The notes beneath the pieces are model-generated. The model was not told where the DNA came from and did no database searches. It worked only from the letters and a program-made list of their open reading frames with translations. Of a stretch of DNA of 64,000 nt, positions 1 through 8,708 are shown in pieces. Source of the stretch: Leisingera daeponensis DSM 23529 (GTDB taxonomy: Bacteria > Pseudomonadota > Alphaproteobacteria > Rhodobacterales > Rhodobacteraceae); assembly GCF_000473145.1 (NCBI RefSeq), contig NZ_KI421500.1, positions 2,195,725-2,259,724 of the forward strand, read 5' to 3'. Positions within the stretch are counted from its first letter, which is position 1, and every line of letters starts with the position of its first letter. Made by a program: the position numbers and the translations under genes.

Positions 1-2391
1 CCGCAGGGTGCCGCCGGTTGCCTTGGTGACCTTGGCGATGATCTTCTCGCTCACCGCCTCGATATCCTTTTCCTTCAGCGTCTGGTCGCTGGGCTGCAGC
101 CGCACGGTGATCGCCAGTGACTTCTTGCCCTCACCCAGGGAGCCGCCGATGAATTCGTCAAACACGCGCACATCCTCGATCAGCGCCTTGTCGGCACCGG
201 CGGCGGCATTGACCAGGGTCAGCGCCTCCACATCCGCATCGACCACAAAGGCGAAATCGCGCTCCACCGCCTGCAGATCGCTGATCGCCAGCGCCGGGCG
301 GGTGGCGCCGGATTTGCGCGGCAGCGGCACCTCGTCCGGGAAGATGGTGAAGGCCACGGCCGCGCCCTTGATCCCCATCTGCTTCAGCACCTTCGGATGC
401 AGCTCGCCAAAGACGCCGAGAATCTTTTTCGGACCCAGGCAGATACGGCCATGGCGGCCCGGGTGCCACCAGGCAGCACCGTCGCGCAGGACCTGCACCT
501 TGGCCGGCGCGCCGATGGCGGCCAGAACCGCCTCGGCATCCGCCTTGGCGTCATAGAGATCCACCGCCCGCGAAGCACCATGCACGTCTTTGGGTCCGGT
601 GCGCCCGACCAGCAGGCCCGCGATCTGGTTGACCTGCTCGCCCGGCTCGCCGCCGGTAAAGGCAGGCCCAGCCTCAAACAGCGCCAGGTCCATGAAACCG
701 CGTGCCTGATTGCGGGCCGCTGCCTGCAGCAGCCCTGCCAGCAGATCGGGGCGCATGTGCGACATTTCCGAGGAGATCGGGTTGGCCAGCATGGTGGCAT
801 CATCGCCGCCGCCGAACAGCGCCGCCGAGGCTTTGTCGATGAAGCTGTAGCTGACGATCTCGTTATAGCCGAGGCTGGCGCAAGTGCGGCGCGCCATCTG
901 CTGGCGGCGCTGCTGCGGCGTCATCACCGGCTTCGGGATACCATCGGTCAGCCGCGGCAGCGGCTTGCCCTGCAGCTTGGTCAGAGAGGCAATCCGCGCG
1001 ACCTCTTCCACCAGGTCGGCCTCGCCCTGCACATCCGGGCGCCAGCTGGGCACATGCGCCATGTTGCCTTCCAGGCGGAAGCCGAGGCGGGTCAGGGTCT
1101 GGCGCTGGTCGCTTTCCGGGATCTCCATCCCCACCAGTGACTGCACCCGGCCGGAGTCCAGCTTATAGGCGCGGGAATGATCCGGCACATCGCCCGCAAT
1201 CACCATCTCTGACGGCTCGCCGCCGCAGATATCCAGGATCATCTGGGTCGCCCGGTGCAGGCCTTCGATGGTGTATTCCGGATCCACGCCGCGCTCGAAC
1301 CGGTAGCGCGCGTCGGAGTTGATCTTGAGCGCCCGGCCCGCCATCGCGATCTGCACGTGATCCCAGAACGCGCTCTCCAGGAACACATCCACGGTGCCTT
1401 CGGTGCAGCCGGTTTCCGCGCCGCCCATGATGCCGCCGATGCTCTCCACGCCGTTTTCGTCGGAGATCACCATGTGGCCCGCGCCGAGGGTGTATTTCTT
1501 CTCATCCAGCGCCACCAGCGTCTCGCCGCCCTGGGCGCGGTGCACCCGCAGGTTGCCCTGCACCTTGGCCGCATCGAACACATGCAGCGGGCGGTTCTGG
1601 TCGAAGGTGAAGAAGTTGGTCACATCCACCAGCGCCGAGATCGGGCGCAGGCCGATCGCCGTCAGCCGGTCCTGCAGCCACTGCGGGCTGGGGCCATTCT
1701 TCACGCCCTTGATCACCCGGCCCGCAAACAGCGGGCAGCCGTCGAGGGTGTCTTCGTCGATGGTGACCTTGATCGGGCTGTCGAAATCGCCCGGAATCGC
1801 CTCGAATGCGCGGGTCTTCAGGGTGCCGAGGCCGCGCGCCGCCAGGTCGCGGGCAATGCCATAGACGCCCAGCGCATCGGGACGGTTCGGGGTGATCGCA
1901 ATCTCGATCACCGGATCGACCTTGGCCGGATCGTTCTCCGCCAGCCAGTCCACAAACTTGTCGCCGACCGCGCCCGAGGGCAGTTCGATGATGCCGTCAT
2001 GCTCCTCCGACAGCTCCAGCTCGCGCTCGGAGGCCATCATGCCAAAGCTCTCGATGCCGCGGATCTTGCCGACGCCGATGGTGATATCCAGGCCCGGAAC
2101 ATACATCCCCGGCTTGCAGACCACCACGGTGATGCCTTCCCGTGCATTCGGCGCGCCGCAGATGATCTGCAGCTCGCCCTCGTCGGTGTCGACCTTGCAG
2201 ACCCGCAGCTTGTCGGCATCCGGATGCTTCTCGGCGTGCTTCACATAGCCGAGGGTAAAGTCCTTCAGCGCATCGGCCGGATTGACGACCCCTTCGACCT
2301 CAAGGCCCAGATCGGTCAGGGCTTCGGTGATCTCCTCCACCGAGGCGTCGGTGTCGAGGTGGTCTTTCAGCCAGGAAAGCGTGAATTTCAT
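1..2391 (-). CDS. pheT: Phenylalanine--tRNA ligase beta subunit (C-terminus cut by window edge)
   Basis: Beta subunit of the heterotetrameric cytosolic enzyme that charges tRNA-Phe. Translation from the ATG at 2391 gives 797 residues reading to base 1 without a stop. The last visible residues (ATGGTLR) match the usual family C-terminus, so probably only one residue and the stop are missing. The N-terminus (MKFTLSWLKDHLD) is followed by an EMAP-like tRNA-binding domain at about residues 40-150 (YVKHAEKHPDADKLRVCKVD). The B3/B4 editing core follows, then a C-terminal anticodon-binding domain (ERDFAFVVDADVEALTLV). The gene starts 4 bp after the stop of the small YrhK gene, which follows pheS, so the three are probably co-transcribed. 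Identification is secure. Confidence 0.95.
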   Translation of the reverse strand, partial: MKFTLSWLKDHLDTDASVEEITEALTDLGLEVEGVVNPADALKDFTLGYVKHAEKHPDADKLRVCKVDTDEGELQIICGAPNAREGITVVVCKPGMYVPGLDITIGVGKIRGIESFGMMASERELELSEEHDGIIELPSGAVGDKFVDWLAENDPAKVDPVIEIAITPNRPDALGVYGIARDLAARGLGTLKTRAFEAIPGDFDSPIKVTIDEDTLDGCPLFAGRVIKGVKNGPSPQWLQDRLTAIGLRPISALVDVTNFFTFDQNRPLHVFDAAKVQGNLRVHRAQGGETLVALDEKKYTLGAGHMVISDENGVESIGGIMGGAETGCTEGTVDVFLESAFWDHVQIAMAGRALKINSDARYRFERGVDPEYTIEGLHRATQMILDICGGEPSEMVIAGDVPDHSRAYKLDSGRVQSLVGMEIPESDQRQTLTRLGFRLEGNMAHVPSWRPDVQGEADLVEEVARIASLTKLQGKPLPRLTDGIPKPVMTPQQRRQQMARRTCASLGYNEIVSYSFIDKASAALFGGGDDATMLANPISSEMSHMRPDLLAGLLQAAARNQARGFMDLALFEAGPAFTGGEPGEQVNQIAGLLVGRTGPKDVHGASRAVDLYDAKADAEAVLAAIGAPAKVQVLRDGAAWWHPGRHGRICLGPKKILGVFGELHPKVLKQMGIKGAAVAFTIFPDEVPLPRKSGATRPALAISDLQAVERDFAFVVDADVEALTLVNAAAGADKALIEDVRVFDEFIGGSLGEGKKSLAITVRLQPSDQTLKEKDIEAVSEKIIAKVTKATGGTLR

Positions 2392-2395
2392 GTGT

Positions 2396-2674
2396 TTAGT
2401 CCTTGAACCTCTGGGCCAGATCCGCGTCGTCCCCCATGGCTGCCAGCCGCAGATCCCGCACAAGGCGCAGGGTCGGCTTAGCTGCAAACAGGATGGACCC
2501 AATCAGAAACAGCCAGGTGCCTGCCGTTTTCAGGCTCTCATCGAAAAAGAAGACCGAACCAATGATGAAGCACAAAGCCGCGGAAAAATCTATGATCGTA
2601 TAGACGATCTCGTAAACCGCGTATTTGCGCCGTTTGGCGGCAGAGCCGCCTCTGTGGTCCTGGTCAAAAAGCAT
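2396..2674 (-). CDS. YrhK-domain small membrane protein between pheS and pheT
   Basis: A 92-residue protein with two hydrophobic segments (about residues 20-45 and 50-67). The central block reads YEIVYTIIDFSAALCFIIGS, then TAGTWLFLIGSILFAAKPT, which is the signature of the YrhK-like family, whose function is unknown. A basic N-terminus (AAKRRKYA) and a charged cytoplasmic tail (RLVRDLRLAAMGDDADLAQRFKD) flank the hairpin. It lies 17 bp after the pheS stop and 4 bp before the pheT ATG, so it is embedded in the pheST operon and presumably translated with it. I recall this arrangement as recurring in roseobacters, but nothing in the sequence ties it to tRNA charging. Confidence 0.75.
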   Translation of the reverse strand: MLFDQDHRGGSAAKRRKYAVYEIVYTIIDFSAALCFIIGSVFFFDESLKTAGTWLFLIGSILFAAKPTLRLVRDLRLAAMGDDADLAQRFKD

Positions 2675-2691
2675 GGATCACTCCCGGCGGA

Positions 2692-3765
2692 TCACCGCGA
2701 CAACCCGCCATGCAGCGCCGGCATGTCCAGGCTCTGAAAGCCGTAGTGGCGCAGCCAGCGCAGGTCGCTGTCGAAGAAGGCGCGCAGGTCGGGGATGCCG
2801 TATTTCAGCATCGCCAGACGGTCGATGCCGATGCCGAAGGCAAAGCCCTGATAGATCTCCGGGTCGATGCCGCCGGCCGCGATCACCTTGGGGTGCACCA
2901 TGCCGGAGCCGAGGATCTCCATCCAGTCGTCGCCCTCGCCGATCTTCAGCGTGCCGCCCTCCCAGGAGCAGCGGATGTCGACCTCTGCCGACGGCTCGGT
3001 GAAGGGGAAGTGGGAGGCGCGGAAGCGCAGCTCGACGCCGTCCACCTCGAAGAAGGATTTGACGAATTCCTCCAGCACCCACTTGAGGTTCGCCATCGAA
3101 ATGTCCTTGTCCAGCGCCAGGCCTTCGACCTGGTGGAACATCGGCGTGTGGGTCTGGTCATAGTCGGCGCGGTAGACGCCGCCCGGGCAGATGATGCGCA
3201 GCGGCGCGCCCATCTTCTCCATCGAGCGGATCTGCACGGGGCTGGTATGGGTGCGCAGCACATGCGGCGGGCGGTTGTCGCCCTCGGCGCGGTGCATATA
3301 GAAGGTGTCCATTTCGGCGCGTGCGGGATGGTGGCCGGGGATGTTCAGCGCATCGAAATTGTACCAGTCGGTATCGATCCGCGGCCCTTCGGCGACGGAG
3401 AAGCCAAGTTCGGCGAAGATCGCGGTGATCTCTTCCTGCACCTGGCTGATCGGATGCAGGCTGCCCTGGCGGGAGGGGCGCGACGGCAGGGTCACATCCA
3501 GCCATTCGGTGCGCAGGCGCTCATCCAGGGCGGCATCTTCCAGACCCGCCTTCTTGGCCGCCAGCGCCGAGTTGATCTCATCCTTCAGCGCGTTCAGCGC
3601 CGGGCCGGCCGCCTGGCGCTCCTCCGGGGTCATCTTGCCCAGCTCGCGCATCTTCAGCGCCACTTCGCCCTTCTTGCCGACGGCGGCAAGACGGATCGCC
3701 TCCAGCGCCGCCTCGTCGGCGGCCTCTGCAATCTGACCCAGGTATTTGGCTTTAAGATCGTCCAT
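2692..3765 (-). CDS. pheS: Phenylalanine--tRNA ligase alpha subunit
   Basis: Catalytic alpha subunit of phenylalanyl-tRNA synthetase, 357 residues, full length for the family. An N-terminal coiled coil (about residues 1-90) binds tRNA. The class II catalytic core follows, with motif 2 around [10 protein letters not shown] and motif 3 as [18 protein letters not shown] near residues 310-328. A GTG lies directly before the ATG, but the GAGGGG ribosome-binding site is at proper distance only from the ATG at 3765, which I chose. First gene of pheS-yrhK-pheT. In many alphaproteobacteria rpmI-rplT lie immediately upstream; here they are about 4 kb away with unrelated genes between. Confidence 0.97.
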   Translation of the reverse strand: MDDLKAKYLGQIAEAADEAALEAIRLAAVGKKGEVALKMRELGKMTPEERQAAGPALNALKDEINSALAAKKAGLEDAALDERLRTEWLDVTLPSRPSRQGSLHPISQVQEEITAIFAELGFSVAEGPRIDTDWYNFDALNIPGHHPARAEMDTFYMHRAEGDNRPPHVLRTHTSPVQIRSMEKMGAPLRIICPGGVYRADYDQTHTPMFHQVEGLALDKDISMANLKWVLEEFVKSFFEVDGVELRFRASHFPFTEPSAEVDIRCSWEGGTLKIGEGDDWMEILGSGMVHPKVIAAGGIDPEIYQGFAFGIGIDRLAMLKYGIPDLRAFFDSDLRWLRHYGFQSLDMPALHGGLSR

Positions 3766-3947
3766 CACGGCCCCTCGAATTCTGCTTGTGTCCTGCTACC
3801 ACAAGAGCGGCTGAAAGCAAGAGGGCGGCGGCGGAAGGCGCGCGGCTGTGTCGCCGCCCTGCGCCAGGCCGGTTCCCGGCCTGAAATGATGCCCGTTTTG
3901 TGATACACTCCGCGCACATCTTATCAGCTGCTCCGGAGGACACAGCC

Positions 3948-4583
3948 ATGGCACATGCAGATTGGTACATCGAAGGGCGCAGCTTCGGGAACTGCAACTG
4001 CAACTACGGCTGCCCCTGCCAGTTCGAGGATCTGCCCACCCACGGGCATTGCACCGGATTTGAGGTGATCCATGTCGGTAAGGGCCATTTCGAGGAAACC
4101 GACCTCGCAGGCACCCGCGCTGCCCTGCTCTACGCCTGGCCCGGTCCGATCTTCGAAGGCAAGGGCGCCTTGCAGGCGATCATCGACGACCGCGCCACAG
4201 ATGCCCAGCGCGCGGCGCTGGAAACCGTGCTGCTGGGCGGTGAAACGGAGGAGGAAGCCACCCACTGGTGGGTGTTCCGCGCCATGTGCGACACCGTGCA
4301 TGAGACGCTCATCAAGCGGATCGACTATGAGGCCGACATCGAAAACCGCACCGCCACGGTGGAGATCGAGGGGCTGCTCAGCGCTTCGGGCCGCCCGATC
4401 CAGGCCCCGCATGGCGGCGGCCCGCACCGGGTCCGCATCGACATCCCCGGCGGCATCGAGTTCACCCTGGCCGAAATCGGCAGCGCCTCCAGCAAATCCA
4501 CCGCGGCGATCAAGCTGGATCTGGACGACACCTACGGTCAATGGGCCATCATCCGCCACGGCCCGCACGGGATCGCGGCCTAG
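3948..4583 (+). CDS. DUF1326 domain protein with CxC/CPC cysteine motif
   Basis: A 211-residue protein of the DUF1326 family, function unknown. The N-terminus carries the family's cysteine cluster: C16 and C18, then C22 and C24 (GNCNCNYGCPCQF), a likely metal- or thiol-redox site. There is no signal peptide or membrane segment, so it is probably cytoplasmic. The ATG at 3948 is preceded by a good GGAGG site. It converges on the glutaredoxin-MauE gene, 6 bp between stops. Family members are often found beside DUF2182 membrane proteins, but none is visible here. Function should be left open; cysteine chemistry (copper or disulfide handling) is a guess. Confidence 0.8.
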   Translation: MAHADWYIEGRSFGNCNCNYGCPCQFEDLPTHGHCTGFEVIHVGKGHFEETDLAGTRAALLYAWPGPIFEGKGALQAIIDDRATDAQRAALETVLLGGETEEEATHWWVFRAMCDTVHETLIKRIDYEADIENRTATVEIEGLLSASGRPIQAPHGGGPHRVRIDIPGGIEFTLAEIGSASSKSTAAIKLDLDDTYGQWAIIRHGPHGIAA

Positions 4584-4589
4584 GCACCT

Positions 4590-5354
4590 TCAGCTCAACA
4601 GCATCCAGGCGCCCATACCCGCCATCATCAGGTTCTCGGTGAGCGAGACAAAGCCCAGCGGTACCGCGCTGCTGCCGCCCATGCAGGCGCATTTCAGCTC
4701 CCGCTTGTCAATATAGACCGCCTTGACCACCGACACCGCGCCAACCGTTCCGATCACCAGCGCCAGCGGCGCCGCCAGCCAGATCAGCACGCCCGCCAGC
4801 ATCAGAAGGCCCGCCACCCCTTCGGCAAAGGGATAGACATAGGCGTAAGGAACAAACCGGCGGGCCAGCAGGTCATAGTTCAGGAACATGCTGGAAAAGC
4901 TTTCCACATCGCGCAGCTTCTGCAGCGCCAGCAGGCACATGGAAACGGCGACAAACCATTGCAGCGTCCGCCCGCCCGCCAGCGCCCCGAACGCGGCCCA
5001 CTGCGCCGCCAGCGCAATTCCCAGCGCCATGGCAAACAGCGCAATCACCGGCACATAGGTGGTCTCCCCGTCGGCGCGGACCGGGATGCCGAAATGGGCG
5101 CGCAGGTCCTCATAGCCGCCAATCCGCTCGCCGCCGATATAGGTCTGCGGCGTGGTCTCGACTCCCGCCTGCTCCTGAAAGCGCTCAACCTCCTCGCGGG
5201 TGGCCAGCCGGTGGTCCTCAACTTCATGCCCTTTCCAGCGCAGCAACGCCTTGGACTTGAGCCCGTAGGGGCACAAATGGCCCGGCATATCCATCCGGTA
5301 CAGCTTTGCGCTATTGCGGGAGGCGTTGGTGCGGGCGGGGTCTGCGGCGGTCAT
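4590..5354 (-). CDS. Glutaredoxin domain fused to MauE/DoxX-type membrane domain
   Basis: A 254-residue fusion. Residues 15-95 form a glutaredoxin-like domain with HLCPYG at 26-31 (single active cysteine C28, monothiol type) and the glutathione-binding TTPQTYIGGERIGGYEDL stretch. Residues 100-250 hold four hydrophobic helices of the MauE/DoxX type, with a KCACMGGSSAVPLG motif near residues 221-234 whose C222/C224 pair faces the second half. Such fusions are expected to pass reducing equivalents or disulfides across or along the inner membrane. I chose the ATG at 5354 because AGGAG precedes it; a longer in-frame start at 5423 lacks this. Divergent from the histidine kinase, convergent with DUF1326. 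Confidence 0.8.
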   Translation of the reverse strand: MTAADPARTNASRNSAKLYRMDMPGHLCPYGLKSKALLRWKGHEVEDHRLATREEVERFQEQAGVETTPQTYIGGERIGGYEDLRAHFGIPVRADGETTYVPVIALFAMALGIALAAQWAAFGALAGGRTLQWFVAVSMCLLALQKLRDVESFSSMFLNYDLLARRFVPYAYVYPFAEGVAGLLMLAGVLIWLAAPLALVIGTVGAVSVVKAVYIDKRELKCACMGGSSAVPLGFVSLTENLMMAGMGAWMLLS

Positions 5355-5520
5355 TGCGTGCTCCTGTTCCGGTCCTGGCCAATGGGTCATCGTCACCGGC
5401 TCAACGCCGCGCCCCCGCCCCAAAGTTCCGCCTGATTTGCCCGGGCCCGCAAAGGACGGTGCAGGAGCAGCATTTTAGCTGCCAGGCAGGCACCTTAGCT
5501 CTTGCAACGCAGGGGTTTGC

Positions 5521-6609
5521 GTGCGCACGGTAAACCGCACCTCGCAAAATGGATGTACCGTCATGCCGACGCACCTGGACCGGAGCACCTTGACCTGGAG
5601 GGTCACCCCCGACCTTCTCGGCGTCGTTGACGCTTCCGGTGTCTTTACCGACACCAACCCCGCCTGGTTCATCACGCTGGGCCTGCTGCCCGAGGAAATT
5701 GAAAGCCGCCAGTTCTTCCACTTTGTCCACCCGGACGACATCTCCCGGACAGAGGCAGCGTTCGAGCGCGTCAAGCACGGCCATCCGGTGCTGCAGTTCG
5801 AAAACCGCTACCGGCACAAAGACGGCTCCTACCGCTGGCTGTCCTGGAACGCGGTGCCGGAGGGGGACCGGTTCTTCTGCAGCGCCCGGGATGTCACCCG
5901 CGCCAAGGAAAACGAAGCCCATTTGGCCACCCGCGAGCAGGAGGCCCGTTTCCGCGAGCAGTTCATTGCGGTGCTGGGCCATGACCTGCGCAATCCGCTG
6001 TCAGCGGTCGGCGCGGCGCTGCGGCTCTTGGAGAATGAACCGCAATCCGCCAAGGCGCTGGAGATCCTGGCCCTGGGCCGCCAGTCCGTCACCCGCATGT
6101 CGTCGCTGATCAACGACATTCTCGATTTTGCCCGCGCCCGCCTGGGCAATGGCGTCGAGATCGACCACGCCGAAAAGACAGACCTGCGGCCGGTGCTGAG
6201 CCAGACGGTGGAGGAGATCCGGCTGGCCAATCCGGGCACGGAACTGCACGAGGAGTACAGCTTCCAGGATCCGCTCGGCTGCGACCCGGAGCGCATGGCC
6301 CAGCTGGTGTCGAACCTGCTGTCGAATGCGGTGACGCATGGCACGCCGGGCAAACCGGTCACGGTGACCGCCCGCGACGACGGCGGCGACTTCGTTCTGT
6401 CCGTCACCAACTCAGGCGCGCCGATCCCGGCAGAAACCATGGGCCGTCTGTTTGAGCCGTTCACCCGCGCCGAGATGCGGGCCTCTCAGAACGGTCTGGG
6501 GCTGGGTCTGTTCATCGCCCAGCAGATCGCCAAGGGCCATGGCGGCCTGCTGACAGCGCAATCGGACGAACAGACAACCGTCTTCACCCTGCGGATGCCC
6601 AGAGGCTGA
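5521..6609 (+). CDS. PAS-domain sensor histidine kinase
   Basis: A cytoplasmic two-component histidine kinase with no membrane segments. Residues 26-130 form a PAS/PAC domain (LLGVVDASGVFTDTNPAW, and YRHKDGSYRWLSWNAVPEGD). HisKA follows with the phospho-acceptor H154 in GHDLRNPL. The HATPase_c domain shows the N box NLLSNAVTHG (about 265-274) and the G box NGLGLGLFIAQQIAKGHGG (about 324-342). The GTG at 5521 has AGGGG upstream; the ATG at 5563 (MPTHLDRS) is an in-frame alternative with no clear site. No response regulator lies nearby, so it is an orphan kinase. The ligand is unknown. It lies upstream of the lectin/aerolysin-like gene on the same strand, but the 146-bp AT-richer gap argues against one transcript. 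Confidence 0.9.
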   Translation: MRTVNRTSQNGCTVMPTHLDRSTLTWRVTPDLLGVVDASGVFTDTNPAWFITLGLLPEEIESRQFFHFVHPDDISRTEAAFERVKHGHPVLQFENRYRHKDGSYRWLSWNAVPEGDRFFCSARDVTRAKENEAHLATREQEARFREQFIAVLGHDLRNPLSAVGAALRLLENEPQSAKALEILALGRQSVTRMSSLINDILDFARARLGNGVEIDHAEKTDLRPVLSQTVEEIRLANPGTELHEEYSFQDPLGCDPERMAQLVSNLLSNAVTHGTPGKPVTVTARDDGGDFVLSVTNSGAPIPAETMGRLFEPFTRAEMRASQNGLGLGLFIAQQIAKGHGGLLTAQSDEQTTVFTLRMPRG

Positions 6610-6755
6610 CCTGCACCAATCAGGTTATTGACTGAATTTCCACGCGTCCCTCGCCGGTTGCGTGTTTTAAGCAATTTCACAGCATCATTTTAAAGACGAA
6701 TCCAGATGGCAATGCGCAATCTCTGATTGTTCACTATTCATCGAAAGGGTTTGCA

Positions 6756-7757
6756 ATGGACGGCGCATTCAGCAAGGAACTTCCGGTATTTTCCCAGAAC
6801 GAGATCAAGGAACTCAAAGAGAGCGGCGGCAAGATCGTCAAGCACCACATGGGCGGCGGCGGCGGCGGCCGGTTCGATCCTGTTTCCCTGCGCGAGTTGC
6901 GCCTGAAAACCGGCACTCTGATTGACGCCATTTTCCTCAACGGCGCGCGCCACGGCGGCGAGGGCGGCGGTATGGGCGACTCGGTCACTCTGTCGCCGGA
7001 TATTCTCGTCCAGGATATCGGCTACGACATACGCGACAGCTTTCTCAGCGGGCTCAAATTCTATTTTACAGACGGCACAACACTTCATGGCGGCATCCTG
7101 AACGACGAAAAACTGCTGTCCGCGGAACTGGGCTGTTCCCGGGAGGAGCTGCTTGTGATCGCCCTGGGCGGCAGCAGCGGGAACTTCCTCGATTCACTCG
7201 ATGCCGTTTGCGTGGTGGGCTACAGCAGCAGCACGGTCCTTGCCCGGGACGTCACCGCCATTGTTGGAGCGATCACCCCCGGTATGGAGCTCACCGAATA
7301 TACCGAAGTTGCCTCCCGCAAAACGGAATCCTACGAACGCGCGCTGTCCCAGACCCACAGCGTGACAACCAGCGCGTCCGTTTCCGGCACCTATTACGTC
7401 ACCGCCTCGGTGGAAACCGAATACGCGTACAAGTGGTCCTCCCAAACCACGATCGGCCGGGACTTTGAAGAAGTGCTCGCAAACAAGACAACCCAGAAGA
7501 TCAGCGTGCCAGAACACGCCTGGGCCTATCTGGAAGTCACCCGGGGCGACATTATCTCACCCGATGGAAACCCGGAAAAAAGCGTGTTCATTCCATCCGG
7601 GAATAACGCAATCAACTACCGCCTGGTCGACGAGCATTCCTTCGCCAACCTGGCTGGGTACTATGATCTGAACGGCTATTGCGCGAACCTGCCTGCGGAC
7701 CGCGTTTCAACACGGCTGGATGAAACCACCGGCCTGATGATCGTGGAATGCAGCTAG
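6756..7757 (+). CDS. Jacalin-like lectin domain joined to an aerolysin-like (beta-pore-forming) module
   Basis: A 333-residue protein I cannot name from a characterised homologue. Residues 33-155 read as a jacalin-type beta-prism: a glycine run (GGGGGGRFDP), IDAIFLNGARHGGEGGG at 56-72, and the closing GGSSGNFLDSLDAVCVV at 138-154, which is the classic jacalin end motif. Residues 185-265 are Ser/Thr-rich alternating strands (SQTHSVTTSASVSG, YVTASVETEYAYKWSSQTT), then TTQKISVPEHAWAYLEVTRG, the pattern of aerolysin/ETX-MTX2 pore-forming modules. No signal peptide is visible. The same order occurs in the vertebrate lectin-toxin Dln1/Aep1 (established). Start ATG has GAAAGG upstream. It is monocistronic and closed by a strong terminator. 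The fold assignment is inference from pattern, not a search. Confidence 0.6.
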   Translation: MDGAFSKELPVFSQNEIKELKESGGKIVKHHMGGGGGGRFDPVSLRELRLKTGTLIDAIFLNGARHGGEGGGMGDSVTLSPDILVQDIGYDIRDSFLSGLKFYFTDGTTLHGGILNDEKLLSAELGCSREELLVIALGGSSGNFLDSLDAVCVVGYSSSTVLARDVTAIVGAITPGMELTEYTEVASRKTESYERALSQTHSVTTSASVSGTYYVTASVETEYAYKWSSQTTIGRDFEEVLANKTTQKISVPEHAWAYLEVTRGDIISPDGNPEKSVFIPSGNNAINYRLVDEHSFANLAGYYDLNGYCANLPADRVSTRLDETTGLMIVECS

Positions 7758-7791
7758 GGCTCCGCCGCCGACAGCGCCCCGCAACAAAAAA

Positions 7792-7817
7792 GGCCGCCCC
7801 GGACAGGGCGGCCTTTT
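7792..7817. terminator. Bidirectional intrinsic terminator
   Basis: Perfect 8-bp stem GGCCGCCC (7792-7799) / GGGCGGCC (7806-7813), with a 6-nt loop. TTTT follows on the plus strand and a run of six T follows on the minus strand. It lies between the convergent ends of the lectin-like gene (stop 7757) and rplT (stop 7842), so it can stop both transcripts. Confidence 0.9.
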
Positions 7818-7841
7818 CCGAATTCAGATCCGTCTGGAGCC

Positions 7842-8207
7842 TTAGGCTGCCAGCGCGTCCTGTGCCTGGCGCACGATCGCACCGAAGGCTTCGGGCTCAT
7901 GCACGGCCAGGTCGGCCAGAACCTTACGGTCCACTTCAATACCGGCCAGGGTCAGGCCGTTGATGAAGCGGGAGTAGGTCAGCGCTTCGTCGTGCGAACG
8001 GACGGCTGCGTTGATCCGCTGGATCCACAGCGCGCGGAAGTTGCGCTTGCGGTTCTTACGGTCGCGGGTTGCGTACTGGTTCGCCTTGTCGACGGCCTGG
8101 CGGGCAACCTTGAAGGTATTCTTGCGGCGGCCATAGTAACCTTTGGCTGCCTTGATGACCTTCTTGTGACGGGCGTGAGTCGTGGTACCACCTTTAACGC
8201 GGGACAT
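7842..8207 (-). CDS. rplT: 50S ribosomal protein L20
   Basis: 121-residue L20, which binds 23S rRNA and is needed early in large-subunit assembly. The N-terminus [20 protein letters not shown], with the basic [17 protein letters not shown] segment and the conserved [19 protein letters not shown] core, is diagnostic. It follows rpmI by 15 bp on the same strand (L35-L20 operon) and ends before a bidirectional terminator. In other bacteria L20 represses its own operon by binding the leader; I did not identify such a leader structure here. Confidence 0.98.
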   Translation of the reverse strand: MSRVKGGTTTHARHKKVIKAAKGYYGRRKNTFKVARQAVDKANQYATRDRKNRKRNFRALWIQRINAAVRSHDEALTYSRFINGLTLAGIEVDRKVLADLAVHEPEAFGAIVRQAQDALAA

Positions 8208-8222
8208 ATCTCAGATCTCCTC

Positions 8223-8423
8223 TTAGCGGTCGTAGGGCATGAAGCCCTTGACGATCTTTGCGTCGGGGGCCGACAGAACCGTGGTGCCGCGGGCGTCACG
8301 GATGAATTTCTTGGTGCGTTTGATCATGCCGTGGCGCTTGCCGGCCTGACCTGCGATGACCTTGCCGGTCGCAGTCACCTTGAAGCGCTTTTTGGCGCTC
8401 GATTTTGTCTTCATCTTGGGCAT
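8223..8423 (-). CDS. rpmI: 50S ribosomal protein L35
   Basis: 66-residue L35: [22 protein letters not shown], followed by [18 protein letters not shown] and the C-terminal VKGFMPYDR. The ATG at 8423 has AAGGAGA at ideal distance; a longer in-frame start at 8468 would add a non-conserved extension. First gene of rpmI-rplT. infC is not adjacent. Confidence 0.97.
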   Translation of the reverse strand: MPKMKTKSSAKKRFKVTATGKVIAGQAGKRHGMIKRTKKFIRDARGTTVLSAPDAKIVKGFMPYDR

Positions 8424-8661
8424 TTCCGTCTCCTTCAATGCGGGTTCGCTAGACGCGCGACTCGGCATGCCTCGACGGCCGGCCGCGCGGAACAGAGCTG
8501 CCCTTTAAGCAAACCTCACACGGGGGGCAAGCGGAATCTCCGCAATAAGCGCCCCTGACCCCGGAAAATCGCCCCCGGCCCGTGTTTGCCGGCATCCCAG
8601 CCGGGCCTTGCCGCCCAGGCGCAGGCGAGCGGTTGGGCACCGCCCGCTCAATGCAGCAGCA

Positions 8662-8682
8662 CCGGGGGCGCCACGCCCCCGG
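8662..8682. terminator. GC-rich hairpin after pyk
   Basis: Perfect inverted repeat CCGGGGGCG (8662-8670) / CGCCCCCGG (8674-8682), with a 3-nt loop, 26 bp after the pyruvate kinase stop. There is no T-run, so it may stabilise the mRNA 3' end or need Rho rather than act as an intrinsic terminator. The rest of 8424-8708 shows no gene. Confidence 0.45.
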
Positions 8683-8708
8683 CAATCAGCCCGCCAAACG
8701 GGGGGCGG

